Made by a program: the position numbers and the translations under genes
Notes under the pieces: generated by a model
What the model saw: the letters and a program-made list of their open reading frames with translations, nothing else
What the model was told of the DNA's origin: nothing
Databases searched by the model: none
DNA from: Serratia marcescens
Lineage (GTDB): Bacteria > Pseudomonadota > Gammaproteobacteria > Enterobacterales > Enterobacteriaceae
Assembly (NCBI GenBank): GCA_015548865.1
Contig: JADMXW010000027.1
Span: 1 to 64,000 of the forward strand
Reading direction: 5' to 3'
DNA: 64,000 bases
Shown here: positions 1 through 9,388 of the stretch, piece by piece
How the letters are laid out: each line of letters begins with the position of its first letter
How positions within the stretch are numbered: position 1 is the stretch's first letter

Positions 1-172
1 CCTGTTATCTATGCAAGGCAAAAACTAGCCGGAGACCCTCATTGGCGGTGGTACTAAAAACCGGAGGGACTACACTCCTGTTAAAAGAACACTATCTAAA
101 CCCGTTATCTGCTTTAGCTAAATTAACGCATTCCCACGTTAGCAAAGCAGTAGCAGCCACCGCATAATTGAT

Positions 173-634
173 TTATGCCATTAGCTCTTCAATTTCTTTA
201 AGGCCATCTTCGGTTTTTAGCCAGCGCGGTGCTTTAAGACCAGCCGAAAAATACCAAACCAATTCTGCCAATAACTCAATGACAACCGGTGTTGTTTCTG
301 AAGATAACTTCTGCTCCATCAACAGTTGCACCAAGGTTTGGCAATAGTGACAGAGGGATTCAGAATCAGGTTCAAAACGCGCAGACGTGTCAGGGAGAGC
401 ATTCACGCTCAGGCTCTCAATAAGATGAGGCGGAACGGGCGCATTCAGTGTGGATTTTAATAACCTGAGACAGATGGCCAATCGGCCAGACAGCGCCAGC
501 TTCAGCGCAGCATCATCACATTCAAGCATGGCATCAGTAAAGTGCTCACAGTGATCGGCCAGAACAGTGAAATCAGTATCTGCAGTGAAAGGCAGGGTCA
601 GTAACGGGTGTGTTTGATTGAGGGTTGTAGCCAT
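173..634 (-). CDS. Hypothetical protein, P4-type satellite-phage context
   Basis: I do not recognise a function for this 153-residue protein. The ATG at 634 is chosen because GGAGGC lies at good spacing before it. The same frame stays open upstream to a GTG at 736 and an ATG at 730, but these lack a convincing ribosome site. The protein is acidic, has several Cys and His residues in its middle, and shows no signal peptide or membrane segment. Just upstream, in the same frame, is a peptide typical of phage P4 Ash/Icd-like proteins (see 746-772), which suggests a gene from a P4-like satellite prophage. The rest of any such element lies outside the window. Confidence 0.55.
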   Translation of the reverse strand: MATTLNQTHPLLTLPFTADTDFTVLADHCEHFTDAMLECDDAALKLALSGRLAICLRLLKSTLNAPVPPHLIESLSVNALPDTSARFEPDSESLCHYCQTLVQLLMEQKLSSETTPVVIELLAELVWYFSAGLKAPRWLKTEDGLKEIEELMA

Positions 635-772
635 AAGGCCGCCTCCGATGAGTAACTTGTTATTTCCACCATCGGAGAGGCTAATCTCACGGGTGGTGGA
701 ACCGGACAGGGTTAGCCTTACCGGCCTCATCGACACCGGCGCATCTTACGATGCCCCCGCCCGGCCCACCAT
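635..772 (-). pseudogene. Remnant of Ash/Icd-like phage leader, stop codon inside
   Basis: Reading leftward from an ATG at 772, the frame gives MVGRAGAS, then TAA at 748-746, then DAPVSMRPVRLTLSGSTTRE, and runs into the next gene. P4-type Ash/Icd-like proteins commonly carry RAGASQDAPVS, so the TAA stands where a CAA (Gln) codon is expected. I read this as a single C-to-T nonsense change in a phage gene. The part after the stop could still be translated from the GTG at 736 as an N-terminal extension of the 153-residue protein. The family assignment is from memory of the motif. Confidence 0.45.
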
Positions 773-790
773 TGAGGTATAGCTAAGCGT

Positions 791-827
791 ATGACACAAA
801 AAAAGCGCAGATGCGCTTTTATGTCAT
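791..827. terminator. Stem-loop, probable terminator
   Basis: A perfect 8-bp stem, AAAAGCGC/GCGCTTTT at 801-820 with loop AGAT, is nested inside outer arms ATGACA (791-796) and TGTCAT (822-827). The T-run inside the right arm suits a rho-independent terminator. It separates the phage fragment from the end of the polysaccharide locus. The remaining bases to 1057 show nothing I can name. Confidence 0.4.
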
Positions 828-1057
828 CGATGAAGTGATTCAGGAGGCTAATCCTGACACCTGATTTTGCAGGTGCCTGTTAACGATACCGACATTGGCG
901 ATGGGTGGCAAGCGGTAAGTGTCAAGGGGAAGTCCATAGGAAAGTTGAAAACAAAAGGAATTGTCAAAGCGCATTGATGCTAAGAAGATTTAAGTGGGTT
1001 AAAATTGTATAAATAATCTTGGAAATTATGTTATCCAAACTTACTATATTGTTGTAT

Positions 1058-2254
1058 TTAATTGGATTGAAACAACTTAGTCCAACCATCCCCATCGTAA
1101 ATTAATTTTATATATGTACCATTAACTTTATTGAGAAGAATATCATTTCCATCCTTACTCCCCCGAACAGCGACATCACCAGTAGCTAATGCCTTTATTT
1201 CATAAACAATACCATTTAAGTCATCTCCACTTGGTAAAGAAACGTCTATACCTACAACATTTTCACATAAAATTACAGATGGACCGTGTCTATCTAACGC
1301 TATACTTTTAGTTACTTTCAAAATTTCAAGTCGAGTATTACTCATAGTACCGTCAGATTTAACATAAAAGTTAGTGGCGCCATGCACAGCAGATTTAATA
1401 ATATATGAACTAGAGTTATTAAAGTTTGAATCCAAAAATAATGCTGTACCATTCCATCTTTCATTTTTAGCATTTACAACACGAATAGCATATGATTTTG
1501 GTTCATCAGCCATTAGCGCAGTATTTATCTCAGATGAAGAGTAATATCCTGTTTCCCACTGCCCTGTTGCACGAAATGCCTGATCAAAAGGTCGTCCAAT
1601 ACCGGATAAATTTGCAGCATGATATCCCCAGATAGGAACATTATGACTACCATCAGAAATTAATCCTAATTCATAGCCTGTTGCAGTTCGCGCAGAGCTA
1701 GTTTTATTTATGAATACATTAGTATTTTGCCCCCAAATTTTGTCTGCTGCATTTATAATAATTGGAGTTCCTTGGGTGGGGATCTGCCCTCTGGATATGT
1801 CATTATTAGCAAACCATCCACTAACACCAATAAATCTGTTTTTCTCATCAATCGAAATTATTTTTGCAGAAAATCGTTTAATAGCGTTGGCAGAAACAAA
1901 CATTCCAACTTTGACTTTCAACAAATCATAGCGCGTTGGTAAAATGAAACCATTTTGACTGTAAGTGATTTCTCCAAATCCAGTTTTAATTTGACTCTCT
2001 GGGCTATACATCCCTATATATAGCCCAACGTGGTCTCTATTTATATATTTAGCTTGTTCTGAATCATCCCGGTATCCGGAAACTTCTGTTTTAGCACTGT
2101 CTTTATTAACAATTAACGATTGCCCTGCCGCTGTATCGAAATTCCCATATGTGTGAGCCTTTATTTCAGAAGCATGAGCCATTGATACTGATATGAATGA
2201 CAGTAGAAGAAGATATATTCTCTTACAACAAATGAATTCTTTTGCCGTTAACAT
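1058..2254 (-). CDS. Secreted protein of unknown function, last gene of the EPS operon
   Basis: This 398-residue protein has a signal peptide: Lys/Arg near residues 11-12, a hydrophobic stretch LLLLSFISVSM, and a likely cut after AHA near residue 28. The rest is rich in Asn, Ser, Thr and Gly, with alternating short strands and no membrane segments, much like a phage tail fibre or other beta-rich repeat protein. The C-terminal ~80 residues (VVGIDVSLPSG...) look like a tail-fibre end domain. The start is supported by GGGAGGA seven bases upstream, and the gene overlaps the polymerase gene by 32 bases. Amylovoran and stewartan clusters also carry exported proteins in their operons (AmsF, WceF), the latter with a tailspike fold. 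A role in processing or binding the polymer is therefore likely but unproven. Confidence 0.6.
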   Translation of the reverse strand: MLTAKEFICCKRIYLLLLSFISVSMAHASEIKAHTYGNFDTAAGQSLIVNKDSAKTEVSGYRDDSEQAKYINRDHVGLYIGMYSPESQIKTGFGEITYSQNGFILPTRYDLLKVKVGMFVSANAIKRFSAKIISIDEKNRFIGVSGWFANNDISRGQIPTQGTPIIINAADKIWGQNTNVFINKTSSARTATGYELGLISDGSHNVPIWGYHAANLSGIGRPFDQAFRATGQWETGYYSSSEINTALMADEPKSYAIRVVNAKNERWNGTALFLDSNFNNSSSYIIKSAVHGATNFYVKSDGTMSNTRLEILKVTKSIALDRHGPSVILCENVVGIDVSLPSGDDLNGIVYEIKALATGDVAVRGSKDGNDILLNKVNGTYIKLIYDGDGWTKLFQSN

Positions 2255-3401
2255 TTATTTTCCTCCCACAAAAAAAACTTATTATAACCAACTGAATTAT
2301 ACAAGCAGCAAAGACAAGCATATTGTTAAAAACCATTAATGCAGATGCAGTCGATAATATTGCAGCTATAGACAATACACTTCTCTTTCTATTTATGTAG
2401 GTAAAGAAAACTATTAAAAAGCACATGTAAAGGTATGTTAATATTATCCCTGCGATTCCATATACAGCAACGCTCCAACCAAAACCAGTAGAAACTTGTA
2501 ACTCAGGCGTAATCAATAGTATATTAAATCTATTTTTCACGAACTCATCAATACGCTTCGATATAAAATCAGGCAATATAGATACAGTAATAAATTCGCC
2601 AATATCTCCTCTGCCATGTTGGTCATTTTTCTCTTGATTAACCAAATTAGCATATGGAGAAGACATATATGTATAAAACCATGTAAAACCAGAGGGTAGA
2701 CTGTTCATAATAGGATTATCAATCTGTGATATTCTAAATATTGGTTTATCATCTGTATATCCAGATGAAATCATTCTTTTATCGCCAATATAGCCAAACG
2801 CAATGATTGAAATTAACAGTAAGGATAAAATTACAATTTTTGATTTCAGATTATTTCTTAACGATAAATACATAAGAAAACACGGAACAACAATCATTAG
2901 CATTGCAGCCCTATTTACTATAGCGATAGTAAATAAAACACCCAAGATCGTTAATACAAGATTTCGTTTTGTCCCAAATAATAAGAACCGCTCATAACTA
3001 ACTATTGCAGATGCTGACACATAGCTCAGAAAGAAAACATGAAAAGTTGCTATGCCAAATTCTCTATATTCATAAGACAATCCATAATACACTGAAAGCA
3101 AAGGGATTTGCCCAGAAAACCATACTTCAGCAATTGCCCCTAAAATTATAAAAAAAGAGAATAAAAAGATATTAATTTTACCAACGTCATCAGGAATACT
3201 ATTCTTAATGTATTTTTGTAATTTATTTTTATATAAAAAACCAAAAATAAGACTAAATAATAAAATCATTACCACCGTGAACTCTACAAACCCAAATCCT
3301 AAGTTATTGTATAACCCAGAAAGCTTCATGTGGAACATGGACATGGCTAACGCAAAAGATAAAGAGAACATATAAAATGAATTCAAATAAAATGAGCGCA
3401 T
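2223..3401 (-). CDS. wzy: Wzy-type polysaccharide polymerase
   Basis: This 392-residue integral membrane protein has about ten hydrophobic segments and a large, more polar loop around residues 215-300, the usual layout of Wzy polymerases. Wzy joins lipid-linked repeat units in the periplasm by transferring the growing chain to a new unit. Sequence similarity in this family is low, so the call rests on topology, length and position beside a flippase and glycosyltransferases. No other gene in the locus could serve as polymerase. The 3' end overlaps the start of the downstream secreted protein by 32 bases, suggesting coupled translation. Base composition is clearly AT-rich compared with wza-wzc. 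Confidence 0.75.
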   Translation of the reverse strand: MRSFYLNSFYMFSLSFALAMSMFHMKLSGLYNNLGFGFVEFTVVMILLFSLIFGFLYKNKLQKYIKNSIPDDVGKINIFLFSFFIILGAIAEVWFSGQIPLLSVYYGLSYEYREFGIATFHVFFLSYVSASAIVSYERFLLFGTKRNLVLTILGVLFTIAIVNRAAMLMIVVPCFLMYLSLRNNLKSKIVILSLLLISIIAFGYIGDKRMISSGYTDDKPIFRISQIDNPIMNSLPSGFTWFYTYMSSPYANLVNQEKNDQHGRGDIGEFITVSILPDFISKRIDEFVKNRFNILLITPELQVSTGFGWSVAVYGIAGIILTYLYMCFLIVFFTYINRKRSVLSIAAILSTASALMVFNNMLVFAACIIQLVIISFFCGRKINVNGKRIHLL

Positions 3402-3538
3402 TATTTTACTCGCAAAAAACGATCATTAAAAAACATAGACTCATCGGATACAACAATAACTTAATTTAAAAATAGCCCCCATAAATAACCATATGATTAA
3501 AAAACCAAAAAAATTCAGCGCACAGATAACTAAAAAAA

Positions 3539-4705
3539 TCATTCACAAAGAATCAATTTTTCTATTTTTTTGCTATTTATTCCACGAAGAAAATCACTCG
3601 AAAAAGAATATGCTCGCTCTCTGATTTCATTAATATCGATTCTATTTGAGTTCAAAACCTCTAGAATAGAGATCAATTCATTATCATTGTCGTATATAAA
3701 GCCATTATATTCTTTTTCAATTAATTCACTATTAGCCCCCAAATTAGATGCAATCATAATCAATCCAGAACACATGCCTTCAATAGTAACTCGGCCAAAG
3801 GCCTCAGACCGTGAAGCAACTATTCCTATATCATATTCTTCTCGAATAGCTCGAATATCCCGAGAAAAGCCAAGAAATTTTACATGCTGGCTCATATTTA
3901 AAAGAGCTGTTTGCTCCTTTAAAAAATTCGCATACTCGGTATCATCATGGCCAGCAATAGCGAGTTGAAAGTTTATCCTTTTTTCTTTCAGGGCAGTCAG
4001 AGCTTTGATTACACTCAACTGACCTTTCCCCTGAGATAAAGTACCTACCATCAAAATATTTAATTTATCACCGATAGGTTTGGTCTTTAGCTTAGGAATA
4101 TCAGGAACACATAAATCATCATAGATCATTTTCACTTTAGAATCATCTATATAAGATAACACTTTGCTTTCTAATGCATGTGAAATAACAATAATCTTTG
4201 ATGACAAAAAATTGGCCATTTTGTAAAATAATTTATCGCCCATCAAATGATGAGCATTTTGGTCTTCTTTACCAAATTCTCTAAAATGCCATATATGCTT
4301 GATATTTAATAACTTAGCTAAAAATGCGCCTATATATACCTCAGTGGTATTGGTATATATAACCGATATTCCTCTTCTACGTAATTTCAGCCATAGATAA
4401 ATACAGGTTGCCATTGATATAGTATTTCTAACAATACACTTTATTACTTTAATCGATTCTTTTATATTTGGTTTTTCACATTGATATCTAGATGAAAAAT
4501 ATACAGCTTCAATGGTAGGTATCCCTATCCCATTTAGTACATCACCAACCGTAACTTTTGGTTTATTACTTTTTATTGATGGAACCAAACCAATTATTTC
4601 AAACGCATCAGTATTATTTATATTTTTGATCACATCCAGCATGGATGCATTACCACCACTGAGGGGATCTGATTCATGAAAAACAAACAGAACTTTCTTT
4701 TTCAT
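3539..4705 (-). CDS. Glycosyltransferase family 4
   Basis: This 388-residue cytoplasmic GT-B enzyme should add one sugar to the lipid-linked repeat unit. The N-terminal half begins KKVLFVFHESDPLSGGNAS, a typical GT4 acceptor domain. The C-terminal half has LNILMVGTLSQGKGQ and the donor-site signature EAFGRVTIE (the E-x7-E motif), then GANSELI. Donor sugar and linkage cannot be read from sequence. It starts two bases after the stop of the pyruvyl transferase gene, so the two are almost certainly cotranscribed. A 137-base gap separates it from the polymerase gene. Low GC is shared with the rest of the variable middle of the locus. Confidence 0.85.
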   Translation of the reverse strand: MKKKVLFVFHESDPLSGGNASMLDVIKNINNTDAFEIIGLVPSIKSNKPKVTVGDVLNGIGIPTIEAVYFSSRYQCEKPNIKESIKVIKCIVRNTISMATCIYLWLKLRRRGISVIYTNTTEVYIGAFLAKLLNIKHIWHFREFGKEDQNAHHLMGDKLFYKMANFLSSKIIVISHALESKVLSYIDDSKVKMIYDDLCVPDIPKLKTKPIGDKLNILMVGTLSQGKGQLSVIKALTALKEKRINFQLAIAGHDDTEYANFLKEQTALLNMSQHVKFLGFSRDIRAIREEYDIGIVASRSEAFGRVTIEGMCSGLIMIASNLGANSELIEKEYNGFIYDNDNELISILEVLNSNRIDINEIRERAYSFSSDFLRGINSKKIEKLILCE

Positions 4706-4707
4706 GG

Positions 4708-5811
4708 TTATCCTCTTAATGAATTTGAAATAAATGATATCGACTCTTTTCTTAATTCATTAAGCTTGGCTTTTACATTTTTCTTTTCGTAATCAATTTC
4801 AATATCTAAAGGTGTAACACTAGGCAATGTTTTCATTAGTCTATCTGAAAGCCCTACTTGTGATAATAAAAACTTTGAACGCAGGTCAATGTCATTACCA
4901 AATTCTAATGTATAAAAGTTTTTTTCATTTATTATAGAGAATACAGTTCCATGAAATGAGGTTGTAATGATAAAACTCGCATTTCGAAAAAGAGCCAAAA
5001 ATTCGCCAGGTGCTTTGTCAGTCTCAAAGTTTTTACTGATCTTGTAACTAGTTTTAGCTGTAATAACTATAATCTTTAATTTATATAATTTTGCGATATA
5101 CTCAGCTAACCGAAAAGTTTCACTATGCTCTTTGACTTCATAAACTAATAAGTAGTCTTCTTTATTATCTAATGTAGCAGAGATAGGCAACCAATCATCT
5201 TTATCCAACAACAAAGTTGGATCAAGGTTTACGGATGCATCTTTGTTTGTAAGTTTTAGAATATACTCTTTAAGCTCGTGCTCCCTAACACCAATTGAAG
5301 ATAGATTATCGAGTAAAGATATAAACTCCCTTTCATCCTTGGCACCAAGAGACGATATTCCCATACTGGCGGCATATGAGAAAACATCTTTAGAAACAAT
5401 ATTATCGATAAAACCGAAGTAATTTTTATCAAACTCACCGGTAATTGTCGGATTCCAAATTTGATCGCTCCCGACAACAACTGTATCTACAACTCCCTTT
5501 TTACTACCGATAGTTTTAAAGTTTTTTTCTAAAAAGGTTTTAAATCCCGTGTAACGTACATACCGTCTCTTAAAATCAAGAGCCAGGCTCACCCAAGACT
5601 TAATATAGTGAATTATGCCATCGCAATATTTTAATTTTGGAAATAAGGAGTAACTTTTAATAATGTTTTTAGGGGAGTAATCAAGTAGATATACATCATT
5701 ACCCATTTTTTCTATCGTTTTGTAAAGAGCATATGTTTGAAGAACTGCACCGTAATTATGTGCCGAATGAAACGTTGCAATCGCAACTTTCTTTTTGTTG
5801 TCATTTTCCAT
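4708..5811 (-). CDS. Polysaccharide pyruvyl transferase family protein
   Basis: This 367-residue protein belongs to the polysaccharide pyruvyl transferase family (CsaB/AmsJ-like). Such enzymes move pyruvate from phosphoenolpyruvate onto a sugar as a ketal, adding negative charge to the polymer. Supporting motifs are the N-terminal HSAHNYGAVLQTYAL, the central VVVGSDQIWNP, and the C-terminal FRNASFIITTSFHGTVFSI, where SFHGT is typical of the family. The N-terminal layout is that of the stand-alone bacterial enzymes found in capsule clusters. Pyruvylated sugars are known in amylovoran and in colanic acid, so this gene predicts a ketal-bearing acidic polymer here. Confidence 0.85.
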   Translation of the reverse strand: MENDNKKKVAIATFHSAHNYGAVLQTYALYKTIEKMGNDVYLLDYSPKNIIKSYSLFPKLKYCDGIIHYIKSWVSLALDFKRRYVRYTGFKTFLEKNFKTIGSKKGVVDTVVVGSDQIWNPTITGEFDKNYFGFIDNIVSKDVFSYAASMGISSLGAKDEREFISLLDNLSSIGVREHELKEYILKLTNKDASVNLDPTLLLDKDDWLPISATLDNKEDYLLVYEVKEHSETFRLAEYIAKLYKLKIIVITAKTSYKISKNFETDKAPGEFLALFRNASFIITTSFHGTVFSIINEKNFYTLEFGNDIDLRSKFLLSQVGLSDRLMKTLPSVTPLDIEIDYEKKNVKAKLNELRKESISFISNSLRG

Positions 5812-5840
5812 AAATAACCCATTAATATATTAAATAAAGA

Positions 5841-7355
5841 TTATATTTTTTTTCTAAGCTTACTAAATAAACCAGCTAAAATTACTCTCTCATTTTTATT
5901 TAATCCAATTAAAAATGTAAGAATGACTAATAAAATCCCACTAAAAACAGAACTGAGAATTAGTGATATAAAATCATATACATTTATTTTTACTGTACGC
6001 TGTATATATAATGCCAATAACAATATGCAGGTGAATTTAAAGATAATATTTAAACAAAAATCAAAAACAGGTAACTCGAACAAATGTTTATAAAAACATA
6101 ACCTGACCGATAGGCTAATTAATGATATGGATATTGATACAATATATACATAAATTGGATCAAACCCATTCGTCAAGAATAAGAATGACACTGGCAAATT
6201 AAATAATAATATTCCACCGACCACAGTCTGATACAATCGAATTCTCCCTGTAGCCTGTATAGCCATAATGATTAACCCGCTAAGGCAATTTATATACACA
6301 TCGATCAACATTAATTGTATAAATGATACAGTATAATTGTCATGTTTACCAATCCAGACATTTAAAATAACATCAACATTATCATATACTATTAAAAAAA
6401 CTAAACTGGTAAGGAAAGCCGATAATTTAGTGCCTCTAGTAATAAGTAATAACGAATATTCTCTATCATTATCAATGTAAGATTTTACCAGTTGAGGATT
6501 AAATGCTAGACCGCAGCTTGAGACAACTTGATTTATGGCTGAGTATACTTGAGATGCAATTGCTCTTGATGCATTAATCGCGACACCAAAGTAGATATTT
6601 AATAAAATATTTACTCCTTGATTATTCATTACCGATGCTATTCCACCCCATAAATTCCATGCGATGTAAGAAAATATTTTATAAATAAAACTTCGATTTC
6701 GCGTTAATCTTACACTATAATACGGATGTTTTTTTAGAATAAAAACAGTTCCAAAAACAAATGAAAACAATGAAACAACGCCTAAATTAAATGTATATGA
6801 AATTAAAGGCTCCCATCCTGAAAAGTTAATCAATAAAGCAGCTAATAGTTTCAACAAAACATCAAGTAAAGTAAGCCACGCATACAAAGACATTTTTTCG
6901 TGGGCTAATAGTAATGCAAGAAATGGTGTATATAAAATATTTATTATAAACACAGCCACCGAAAACTGAAAAGCAATGTGCACAGTACTAGCATCAACCA
7001 CATGTTGTACTAATTTATTATCTATAAACCATATCCCTGTAATTTCAATAATGAAAAAAACGACAAACGCTAATATACATGTAACCGTAAAACACCCTTT
7101 GAACATGTCATGGGGAGCAATAATGGTAGAATTTGATAGACTTTCAGATAGAAACCGTTGATTTGCTACTGCAAGAATATTTGTCACAAATCCTGCCATT
7201 ATTACAAAACTGGACAGGACGCTATACAGCCCAAACTGTTCAATTCCCAAAGAGTTGACGACCACTCTCGATATATATAGAGTAATCATCATTGTAGCAA
7301 TCATACGGACGTACAATATTGATGAATTTATGACAATCTTATTTGTTTTTTTCAT
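5841..7355 (-). CDS. wzx: Wzx-type polysaccharide flippase
   Basis: This 504-residue membrane protein has about twelve to fourteen hydrophobic segments. It opens NSSILYVRMIATMMITLYIS and continues VVNSLGIEQFGLYSVLSSFV, the usual start of PST/MATE-type flippases. It should move undecaprenyl-diphosphate-linked repeat units across the inner membrane for polymerisation by Wzy. It is the only flippase candidate in the locus. The gene lies 29 bases before the pyruvyl transferase in the same direction and 29 bases after the nitroreductase-like gene. Substrate specificity cannot be inferred. Confidence 0.85.
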   Translation of the reverse strand: MKKTNKIVINSSILYVRMIATMMITLYISRVVVNSLGIEQFGLYSVLSSFVIMAGFVTNILAVANQRFLSESLSNSTIIAPHDMFKGCFTVTCILAFVVFFIIEITGIWFIDNKLVQHVVDASTVHIAFQFSVAVFIINILYTPFLALLLAHEKMSLYAWLTLLDVLLKLLAALLINFSGWEPLISYTFNLGVVSLFSFVFGTVFILKKHPYYSVRLTRNRSFIYKIFSYIAWNLWGGIASVMNNQGVNILLNIYFGVAINASRAIASQVYSAINQVVSSCGLAFNPQLVKSYIDNDREYSLLLITRGTKLSAFLTSLVFLIVYDNVDVILNVWIGKHDNYTVSFIQLMLIDVYINCLSGLIIMAIQATGRIRLYQTVVGGILLFNLPVSFLFLTNGFDPIYVYIVSISISLISLSVRLCFYKHLFELPVFDFCLNIIFKFTCILLLALYIQRTVKINVYDFISLILSSVFSGILLVILTFLIGLNKNERVILAGLFSKLRKKI

Positions 7356-7384
7356 ATTTATATTAAGAATAATTCAACAAAGAA

Positions 7385-8350
7385 TTATTTAATTTTCTCA
7401 ATAAAGTGATTATCATCCTTTCGAATAGAGTATGGTACACGCTGAGACATCTTAGGGTACCCAAATGCAATCATGGCACAAACGTTATAATATTGTGGAA
7501 TGCATAATAAACGCTTCAGTAACTTATCTTGCTTAGTGCGTACACACCAGTTTAAAACACATGAACCTAGCTTCATGTACCGTAATGCATTAACTAATGA
7601 CATGATCCAAATACCACCTTCAATGTAACCTAAATTACGTTCTTCAGGCCCCTCTTGATATCGAATATCAGCACACACAATGAGTAGTCCAGGCACGCGG
7701 TCTCTAAAAGATCGACTTCCATTTTGGAGTGAAAGTATTTCACTATTCTTTTCCATATCTAATGAATAATAAATTTTAATTGCCTGCCGGTTACAGGCAG
7801 AAGGACAATGTTTAGAAATACTAATAACTTCTTTTACAAGCTCTTCATTAAGTTCTTCTGGTTCAAACTCACGCACACTTTGCCTAGTTCTAAAAAAATC
7901 TTTATACCCTACGTTCATTACATCCATGCTTACATCTAGTGGTTTAGCGCCTCCATTTGTCGAAACCTCAGAATAAATTCTCTCGAAAAACTCTTTCTTA
8001 CTTTTTTGAAATTCATCACTAGTATTCTTATCATGTACAGCATAATAAATCTCTAATGTTTTTATTGCACTTTCAATATGCTTGCTTGAAAATTCTTTCT
8101 TTTTAGCATCAATCAAGACAGATTGTAGCCAAATAACATTTTTAAGCCCAAACTCATATTTCAACTCTTTTATTGCCAGCCCTTTTTCTATGCTATGATA
8201 AAGTCTAATAATAATACCTTCGGAGTGTTCAAAATCCGATGTGTTTTTCTTATTGCTATAAAATGAGTGGGTTAAATAATTTTTACAATCGTAAAAAAAA
8301 TCAAAAATAATATTAATTTTACTACGACACAAAGAGAGAAAACGTCTCAT
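7385..8350 (-). CDS. Nitroreductase-family protein within the EPS locus
   Basis: This 321-residue protein has a C-terminal nitroreductase fold. FFRTRQSVREF near residue 155 is the usual FMN-binding start (R-x-S-x-R-x-F). It is followed by CPSACNRQAIKIYY and a glycine-rich stretch with GYIEGGIWIMSLVNAL. The first ~150 residues are a charged, probably helical extension not found in simple nitroreductases. Proteins of this type do turn up in capsule and O-antigen clusters next to pyruvyl transferases, but I know of no established reaction for them. A redox step on a sugar or on the lipid carrier is only a guess. It sits between a glycosyltransferase and the flippase with short gaps on both sides. 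Confidence 0.7.
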   Translation of the reverse strand: MRRFLSLCRSKINIIFDFFYDCKNYLTHSFYSNKKNTSDFEHSEGIIIRLYHSIEKGLAIKELKYEFGLKNVIWLQSVLIDAKKKEFSSKHIESAIKTLEIYYAVHDKNTSDEFQKSKKEFFERIYSEVSTNGGAKPLDVSMDVMNVGYKDFFRTRQSVREFEPEELNEELVKEVISISKHCPSACNRQAIKIYYSLDMEKNSEILSLQNGSRSFRDRVPGLLIVCADIRYQEGPEERNLGYIEGGIWIMSLVNALRYMKLGSCVLNWCVRTKQDKLLKRLLCIPQYYNVCAMIAFGYPKMSQRVPYSIRKDDNHFIEKIK

Positions 8351-8393
8351 ACAGCCCTCAGAATAAACAATACCATATAAAAACCTAGAGTGA

Positions 8394-9347
8394 TTACTTT
8401 TTATCGTTACCTAACATCACATAAAAAAGAAAAAAAGCAACATTTCTTATAATTCCTTTTTTTCGAAAACCTAAAAAAAACAATAAAGCTCGTTTATAAA
8501 ATGATGAATTAAATGACTCAACGTAATCGTTGATTAATTGTCGTTCGTTTGATTTAAGTTTAAAATCAAAATCAGTTAAAAAAACCTCGGCCTGTTTTTG
8601 GGTTAATTTAATTGAAGAATGTATTGATTTTATTTTATTTTTTATTCTTCTAAAATCTAAAAAATATAAAATAGAGAAGTTTTTAGCACCTACCTGATTG
8701 TTTTCATGCTGTCTATATAATATCAACGACTTGTCTATGAATACTAAGTTACCAAATGCTAAGGCTATTATAGCAAGATACCAATCATGCATGATTGAGC
8801 TATTTATATTGCTCTGCTTTGCAAGATCAATTATTTTTTTATTCCCAGCCATCACACAACCGGTAACAGAGTTACTGGTTATAATTTGTTTTAACGAAGG
8901 AGATTTATTTAATTTTTGATAGTCAAACATTGATAAACTTATTGGAGATAAATCATCATCAGCAACACATAAATCAGAGTGGATCAGCGTTGGAACATTT
9001 GGATCTATTTTTTTAAATTCTTCAGTGAAAATTTTAATTTTATTTGGTAACCAAAAGTCGTCTTGATCACAAAAAAAAACATAATCAGCTTCTGTTGATC
9101 TAATTAATAAATTAAAATTCTCACGAACACCACCTTTTCTTCTAGAATCTAGAAGAATAACTCTTTTATCGATATCACAATAATTATTTATAATAGATAC
9201 TGTATTATCTGTCGATGCGTCATCGGAAATCAATAACCGAAAATAATATCCATCACAATTATCAAAATTTAAAAGAATAGACGATATCTGCTCTTTTATA
9301 TATAACTCACCGTTATATGTTGCCATCAACACATCAATATTTTTCAT
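8394..9347 (-). CDS. Glycosyltransferase family 2
   Basis: This GT-A enzyme (317 residues from the ATG at 9347) begins MKNIDVLMATYNGELYIKEQ, the classic family-2 start. DDASTDNTVSII and FFCDQDDFWLPNKI supply the nucleotide-sugar and metal (DxD-like) sites, and the pattern is that of rhamnosyl- or galactosyl-type transferases. It adds a sugar to the growing repeat unit on the cytoplasmic face. The start is uncertain. An ATG at 9392 overlaps the upstream stop as ATGA and would add 15 residues, whereas the ATG at 9347 begins exactly at the conserved domain but has only a weak ribosome site. The C-terminal ~60 residues are basic and hydrophobic and may touch the membrane. Confidence 0.8.
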   Translation of the reverse strand: MKNIDVLMATYNGELYIKEQISSILLNFDNCDGYYFRLLISDDASTDNTVSIINNYCDIDKRVILLDSRRKGGVRENFNLLIRSTEADYVFFCDQDDFWLPNKIKIFTEEFKKIDPNVPTLIHSDLCVADDDLSPISLSMFDYQKLNKSPSLKQIITSNSVTGCVMAGNKKIIDLAKQSNINSSIMHDWYLAIIALAFGNLVFIDKSLILYRQHENNQVGAKNFSILYFLDFRRIKNKIKSIHSSIKLTQKQAEVFLTDFDFKLKSNERQLINDYVESFNSSFYKRALLFFLGFRKKGIIRNVAFFLFYVMLGNDKK

Positions 9348-9388
9348 ATTATTATTAAACCATGATTTTGAAAATTTTTTACAAAAAA

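Noticed and set aside
1-172. Possible phage immunity RNA or attachment site at the left edge
   Set aside because: Short repeats such as GTTATCT occur, but no tRNA end, integrase or defined RNA fold is visible; too little sequence to judge.
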